DNA from: Ignavibacteria bacterium
GTDB taxonomy: Bacteria; Bacteroidota; Ignavibacteria; UBA10030; UBA6906
Assembly: GCA_029859455.1 (NCBI GenBank)
Contig: JAOUDE010000080.1
Location: forward strand, 1-9,742
Direction of reading: 5' to 3'
DNA length: 9,742 bases
Part shown: positions 6,373 through 9,742 of the stretch, in pieces
How the letters are laid out: each line of letters begins with the position of its first letter
How positions within the stretch are numbered: the stretch's first letter is position 1
Position numbers and translations under genes: made by a program
Notes under the pieces: model-generated
The model's input: only the letters and a program-made list of their open reading frames with translations
Database searches by the model: none
Told to the model about the DNA's origin: nothing

Positions 6373-6981
6373 TCACCGATCGGTCAATTGAATCGTGGCA
6401 TGGGAGTGTACCGCCCGGGCAAGGAGCTGAAGATATTCCTTCCGCGGAATTTCGATTGCCCCGAACCGTTTGAGGTGGTCAGTCAGAAACTGAGTATCAT
6501 GTAAAAGGAACGCGCCTGATTTCAGGGCCTGGGTGAGCGCAACCAGGGCGACTTTTGATGCATTCGAGGTCCTCGAAAACATCGACTCGCCAAAAAAAGC
6601 ACCTCCCAATGCGACACCGTACAGCCCACCCACCAGAGACCCCCCGCGCCATGCCTCGATACTATGGGCATGGCCCCGTTCATTCAGGACTGTGTACGCA
6701 GTGACTATCTCTTCGGTAATCCAGGTTTCCTCCCTCCTTCCACACTCCCTCACCACCTCTTCAAATCGTCTGTTCATATGAATTTCAAAGGGCGCCGATT
6801 TAAGATGTGCCCGAAGAGATCGTGGAATAATGACGCCCTCGATCGGCAGGATCGCGCGGGGGTCAGGAGAATACCAGGAAATCGCTCCTGTAGCAGGATC
6901 CGCCATCGGAAAGAAGCCGGACATATACGCTTCAATCAGAAACTCGGGATCGAGAGTGGACCGTGATCCGCGGTTAGTCAT
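6373..6981 (-). CDS. aat: Leucyl/phenylalanyl-tRNA--protein transferase
   Basis: Aat transfers Leu or Phe from charged tRNA to proteins with N-terminal Lys or Arg, creating N-degrons for ClpS/ClpAP, in the cytosol. The 202-residue protein has the family hallmarks in order: EAYMSGFFPM (17-26), ISWYSPDPRAILP (34-46), RRFEEVVRECG (71-81), TWITEEIVTAY (86-96), HSIEAWRGGSLVGGLYGVALGGAFFGESMFSR (106-137, the conserved core), ASKVALVAL (141-149) and LHDTQFLTDHLKRFGA (160-175). It is a little shorter than the 234-residue E. coli enzyme, mostly through a short N-terminus. The ATG at 6981 overlaps the end of the upstream oxidoreductase by 8 bases (ATGACTAA), and GGGAGG (6988-6993) sits six bases before it inside that gene. 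Translation of the two is therefore probably coupled. No clpA or clpS is in the window; the pairing with an oxidoreductase has no obvious pathway meaning. Confidence 0.97.
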   Translation of the reverse strand: MTNRGSRSTLDPEFLIEAYMSGFFPMADPATGAISWYSPDPRAILPIEGVIIPRSLRAHLKSAPFEIHMNRRFEEVVRECGRREETWITEEIVTAYTVLNERGHAHSIEAWRGGSLVGGLYGVALGGAFFGESMFSRTSNASKVALVALTQALKSGAFLLHDTQFLTDHLKRFGAIEIPRKEYLQLLARAVHSHATIQLTDR

Positions 6982-8044
6982 CTTCAGCCTCCCGTACCAT
7001 CACAACCACCTTCCCCATCGTTCTTCCTGCCTGAAGCTCGGTGTGCGCTGTGACGATCTGGTCGAATCGGAACCGGTTGCCAATGACCGGACGAAACACC
7101 TGCTGTTTGAGAAGATCAACAATCCTTGACCCGGTATCCGCGAGGTACTGTTCCTTCCCTGTGAGAGTACCGATGTTGAATCCGAATATCGCTTTGTTGG
7201 ATGAGATCAGGATACCGGGCAGAACAACACCCATCTGCGCGTAGACACGCAGTGCCCTCAGTCTGTTCAATCGCCCCCGGCCTGAAACCGAGGAAAGGCC
7301 GAACAGGACGTAGCGGCCCATCACTGATAACAAAGACCATCCTTTCCTGAACACCGGCCCGCCAACCGAGTCGAACACGAGATCAAGTCCCGATGAACCA
7401 ATCATCCGTCGGACAACCTTGCTAAAATCTTCTCTCCGGTAGTTGATCACGAAGTCAGCCCCCTGTTCTTCCGCCAGCCGCCTTTTCTCTTCGGTACCAA
7501 CTGTGGCAAGGACTGTCGCGCCAAGGTGTTTGGCAAGTTGAATCGATGCTGTCCCCACGCCTCCCGCGCCGGCATGGATGAGGACCCTCTCCCCGCTCTG
7601 AAGATTACCAAGCGTGCGAAGTCCGTGAAATGCCGTCATCGATGCAACCGGAAACGCGGCAGCGGTATCGAGTGAAACAGAAGGCGGCACAGCGCCAACC
7701 ATTCTTTCATCCACCGATACATACTCCGCATGGCTTCCCACGCGGGAGTACCCCATCACCCTCTCCCCTTCCGCAAATCTGGTCGCACCGGCTCCCCTGG
7801 CAGCAACCGTCCCGGAAAACTCGATCCCGGGAATAAACGGCGGCTTCGGAATCCCGGGATACACTCCCCAGCGACCGATGATATCTGCAAAGTTCAGCCC
7901 AATCGCATGAACTCTCACCAGAACCTGCCGATCACCAGGTTCAGGGACCGCCACGCTCTTAATCTTTAGCACGTCTGGTCCACCATACTTCTCAGCAACC
8001 GCAGCCAGCATCTCACCAGCTCGCGCATTCAGCAAAGTCCTCAT
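6974..8044 (-). CDS. Zinc-independent medium-chain dehydrogenase, quinone oxidoreductase / VAT1-like
   Basis: This is a member of the MDR superfamily that likely reduces quinones, enones or similar carbonyls with NADPH; the substrate is unknown. The catalytic fold at about 12-130 includes GLNFADIIGRWGVYPGIPKPPFIPGIEFSG-type residues (49-78). The Rossmann fold carries the dinucleotide motif AGAGGVGTASIQLAKHLGA (158-176), and FDSVGGP (224-230) follows. The Cys/His ligands of the catalytic and structural zinc sites are missing, as in quinone oxidoreductases. The FGFNIGTL stretch (287-294) is reminiscent of VAT-1-like proteins. The 356-residue frame opens at the ATG at 8044, but the family usually begins at MLAAVAEKYGGPDVL, i.e. 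Met12 (ATG at 8011), and no Shine-Dalgarno precedes 8044. Met12 is probably the true start, also because the putative -10 leaves almost no leader for 8044. The stop overlaps aat by 8 bases. It is divergent from the FG-GAP gene. Confidence 0.92.
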   Translation of the reverse strand: MRTLLNARAGEMLAAVAEKYGGPDVLKIKSVAVPEPGDRQVLVRVHAIGLNFADIIGRWGVYPGIPKPPFIPGIEFSGTVAARGAGATRFAEGERVMGYSRVGSHAEYVSVDERMVGAVPPSVSLDTAAAFPVASMTAFHGLRTLGNLQSGERVLIHAGAGGVGTASIQLAKHLGATVLATVGTEEKRRLAEEQGADFVINYRREDFSKVVRRMIGSSGLDLVFDSVGGPVFRKGWSLLSVMGRYVLFGLSSVSGRGRLNRLRALRVYAQMGVVLPGILISSNKAIFGFNIGTLTGKEQYLADTGSRIVDLLKQQVFRPVIGNRFRFDQIVTAHTELQAGRTMGKVVVMVREAEDD

Positions 8045-8052
8045 AGGTACAA

Positions 8053-8081
8053 TACATAAGGAGATTTTGCTGTCCCGGCAA
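8053..8081 (-). promoter_or_regulatory. Putative promoter of the oxidoreductase-aat operon
   Basis: The minus strand reads TTGCCG (8076-8081), 17 bases, then TATGTA (8053-8058). The hexamers are poor by the E. coli standard, but the TTGC start and the 17-base spacer match three other upstream regions in this window. A start near 8046 would give a leader of about 35 bases to the ATG at 8011. Confidence 0.3.
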
Positions 8082-8113
8082 CCCGTTTCAGGAAATACGA
8101 CGACAGTCCCCCG

Positions 8114-8137
8114 TTTTCGTGACAGCGATCACAAATT
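8114..8137. promoter_or_regulatory. CRP/FNR-family-like operator in the divergent region
   Basis: GTGA (8119-8122), six bases, then TCAC (8129-8132), flanked by T-rich and A-rich arms (TTTTCGTGA against TCACAAATT), gives a 22-24 base site very close to the TGTGA-N6-TCACA consensus of CRP-type regulators. Its centre at about 8125.5 is roughly 80 bases upstream of the putative oxidoreductase start and roughly 96 upstream of a possible FG-GAP gene start. No CRP-family gene is in the window. Confidence 0.5.
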
Positions 8138-8186
8138 CACGCTCCCTCCTTTTCTACGTTCCGCAGGAGATCCATTCATCCGTCAA

Positions 8187-8215
8187 TTATTTCATGACCA
8201 AATTCAGTATCTTTC
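8187..8215 (+). promoter_or_regulatory. Putative promoter region of the FG-GAP gene with TTCATGACCA element
   Basis: TTATTTCATGACCA (8187-8200) is followed after 7 bases by TATCTTTC (8208-8215), which could be a -10 (TATCTT) or the TAnnTTTG-type -7 box known from Bacteroidota. No good -35 is present at the expected place. The TTCATGACCA core is identical to that in the response-regulator promoter and in the same orientation to transcription. A start near 8221 would give a leader of about 46 bases. Confidence 0.35.
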
Positions 8216-8236
8216 AGCAGGATTTGATCTGAGGTT

Positions 8237-8249
8237 TTGACCCGGTCAA
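8237..8249. promoter_or_regulatory. Perfect 13-base palindrome TTGACC-C-GGTCAA
   Basis: Six-base arms flank a single central C, ending 18 bases before the FG-GAP start codon and 5 bases before its ribosome binding site. The size and shape are those of an operator half-pair. It would lie within or at the start of the leader, where a bound protein would block transcription. It contains the GGTCA core also present three times at the response-regulator promoter. Confidence 0.4.
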
Positions 8250-8254
8250 CCATC

Positions 8255-8260
8255 AAAGGA
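8255..8260 (+). promoter_or_regulatory. Shine-Dalgarno of the FG-GAP gene
   Basis: AAAGGA lies seven bases before the ATG at 8268 and fixes the start of the exported protein, whose signal peptide begins immediately. Confidence 0.7.
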
Positions 8261-8267
8261 CAAGTTC

Positions 8268-9742
8268 ATGAAGAACGTGGCGGTCATCTTTTCTCTCGTG
8301 GTGCTCATGACGAGCATCGGACTCACCCAGGAATTCATACTGACAGCGAGCGACGGACAAACGCTGGATTCCTTCGGCGGCGCGGTCGATATCGAAGGAG
8401 ATTACGCTTACATCGGGGCCCGGCTGGATGATGATGCCGGAATCGATGCCGGTGCTGTTTATATCTTCAGGAATGATACAGCTGACTGGCTCGAACATCA
8501 GAAACTCACGCCGGCCGACAGCCAGGTGGATGGCCGGTTTGGAAGATCGGTCGCCGTCAACGGTGATTACCTGGTTGCCGGCGCACACCGGGCTGACAAC
8601 ACTGCGGGGGCCGCATATGTGTTTCTCAAGACCGGCGACATATGGACTCAACAGGCCAAGCTTGTCAGTGCTGATCCTGACTCCGGTGACTTCTTCGGTC
8701 TCTCAGTCGGCATCTCCGGCGATTTCATCATCGTCGGCGCGTTTGGCGATGATGAAGCGGGTGACAGCACAGGGGCCGCATATATCTTCCAACGGACCGG
8801 TACAACCTGGAGCCAGACGGCCAAACTGACCGCCTCCGACGCGTCAGTGGACGACCGTTTCGGCTGGGCAGTGACGATCGACGGGGATTTTGCCGCTGTC
8901 GGCTCCCATGGCGACGATCCGCAAGGCTCGGCGTCGGGTTCGGTCTATCTGTTCCATTACGACGGCGCCTCCTGGACAGAAATGACCAAGTTGACAGCCA
9001 GCGATGGGTCACCGTCGGACGATTTCGGATTCTCTCTCGATCTCAACGGGAACACGCTGATCGTGGGAGCACTGAACGCCGAAACCAACTGCTCAGGGGC
9101 GGCGTACATCTTCTCCAATGATGCAATGGTCTGGACTGAATCTGCCAAGTTGATTCCAAGCGATGCCGACTCGAACGATAAATTCGGGACATCAGTTGCC
9201 GTTGAAGGCGGTATCGCCGTGGTTGGAGCGGGCAAGAAGGATGACTCAACCGGTGCATCGTATATCTTCCAACAGGTCGGAGGATCCTGGTCCCAGGAGA
9301 GTAAACTGGTGGGAACCGGTGTGATGGTCGGCGATGAATTCGGCAGAGACGTTGCAATATCAGGGCTCACGGTCCTGATCGGCGCCCTCAACGCCGATGG
9401 GCTCGCGGTCAATACCGGATCTGCTTTCCTTTATGAAAACGTTACGGTGAGCGTAGCCTACGAACCGGCAACAATCCCCGCATCGATGCGGCTGGATCAG
9501 AATTACCCGAATCCTTTCAACCCGGCAACCATGATTACCTTTCTTCTTTCGGAAGGGGGGAATGTGGAATTGACGGTGTACAACATTCTTGGACAGGAGA
9601 TCAGATCGCTCGTGCAGGGATATCTGGAGGCGGGAACTCACACAACTCAATGGGACGGACTGTCCGGGACAGGTGAGGAGATGGCGGCGGGAATCTATCT
9701 CTACCGGCTTAAAACCGGAACGGAAGTTCAGACCCGGAAGAT
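8268..9742 (+). CDS. Exported FG-GAP seven-bladed propeller protein with type IX sorting domain, partial (right edge)
   Basis: The frame is open for 491 codons to the right edge and must end within a few residues beyond it. Residues 1-21 are a signal peptide (MKNVAVIFSLVVLMTSIGLT). Then come seven repeats of about 52-56 residues, starting at about 23, 79, 130, 185, 240, 293 and 346. Each follows the pattern KLTASD-x-FG-x-SV-x-GD-x-VGA-x-DD-x-GAAYIF-x-W. These resemble FG-GAP/integrin-alpha type repeats, and seven of them fit a closed beta-propeller. Residues 408-491 are a Por/type IX secretion type A sorting domain: LDQNYPNPFNPATMITF, then ELTVYNILGQEIRSL, then AGIYLYRLKTG. The protein is expected to cross the inner membrane by Sec and the outer membrane by T9SS, then be released or anchored at the surface. 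Ligand unknown; adhesion is a possibility. No T9SS genes are nearby. Confidence 0.93.
   Translation, partial: MKNVAVIFSLVVLMTSIGLTQEFILTASDGQTLDSFGGAVDIEGDYAYIGARLDDDAGIDAGAVYIFRNDTADWLEHQKLTPADSQVDGRFGRSVAVNGDYLVAGAHRADNTAGAAYVFLKTGDIWTQQAKLVSADPDSGDFFGLSVGISGDFIIVGAFGDDEAGDSTGAAYIFQRTGTTWSQTAKLTASDASVDDRFGWAVTIDGDFAAVGSHGDDPQGSASGSVYLFHYDGASWTEMTKLTASDGSPSDDFGFSLDLNGNTLIVGALNAETNCSGAAYIFSNDAMVWTESAKLIPSDADSNDKFGTSVAVEGGIAVVGAGKKDDSTGASYIFQQVGGSWSQESKLVGTGVMVGDEFGRDVAISGLTVLIGALNADGLAVNTGSAFLYENVTVSVAYEPATIPASMRLDQNYPNPFNPATMITFLLSEGGNVELTVYNILGQEIRSLVQGYLEAGTHTTQWDGLSGTGEEMAAGIYLYRLKTGTEVQTRK

Noticed and set aside
8773..9290. DNA-level similarity between repeats (TATATCTTCCAAC at two places)
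   Set aside because: This is explained by the repeated YIFQ protein motif in FG-GAP blades; the surrounding DNA has diverged, so it is not a recent duplication or a mobile repeat.
8253..9412. Several minus-strand frames opposite the FG-GAP gene
   Set aside because: They are low-complexity shadows of the repeat-encoding strand, rich in Ser, Pro and Arg, while the plus strand gives regular FG-GAP repeats and a sorting domain.

Overview
The window looks like a chromosomal stretch from a bacterium of the Fibrobacteres-Chlorobi-Bacteroidetes (FCB) superphylum or a related candidate phylum, moderately GC-rich by eye. The best clue is the right-hand gene. It ends in a type A Por/type IX secretion sorting domain with the QNYPNPFNPAT signature, which is common in Ignavibacteria-, Calditrichaeota- and Marinimicrobia-like genomes. 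I cannot narrow the phylum further. I see no mobile element, CRISPR array, rRNA or tRNA.

Layout from left to right. (1) 1-1357, minus: a tetratricopeptide-repeat protein with an N-terminal export signal, probably a lipoprotein, cut off by the left edge. (2) 1481-4591, minus: a two-component cassette. A large soluble hybrid histidine kinase (PAS-GAF-HisKA-HATPase-REC-REC) is followed by a small response regulator whose DNA-binding domain lies in front of its receiver, the reverse of the usual order. The regulator appears to have its own promoter, packed with TGACCA half-sites. (3) 4767-5666, minus: purC (purine synthesis). Just upstream is a 133-residue gene I do not recognise (5724-6125), and the two may form an operon. 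(4) 6373-8044, minus: a zinc-independent quinone-oxidoreductase-like dehydrogenase whose end overlaps the start of aat (N-end-rule aminoacyl transferase) by 8 bases. (5) 8268-9742, plus: an exported protein with seven FG-GAP-like repeats, predicted to fold as a seven-bladed propeller, plus a C-terminal sorting domain, cut off by the right edge just before its end.

Regulation is the most interesting part. Several minus-strand genes are preceded by a similar promoter shape, TTGC followed 19 bases later by TA-rich -10 hexamers (17-base spacer). The 223-base divergent region between the oxidoreductase and the FG-GAP gene holds a CRP/FNR-like palindrome (GTGA-N6-TCAC), a perfect TTGACC-C-GGTCAA palindrome, and a 10-base element, TTCATGACCA. 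The same element occurs, in the same orientation and at a similar distance from the -10, in the promoter of the response regulator. This suggests, as inference, that one regulator (perhaps this unusual response regulator itself) controls both its own gene and the secreted FG-GAP protein.
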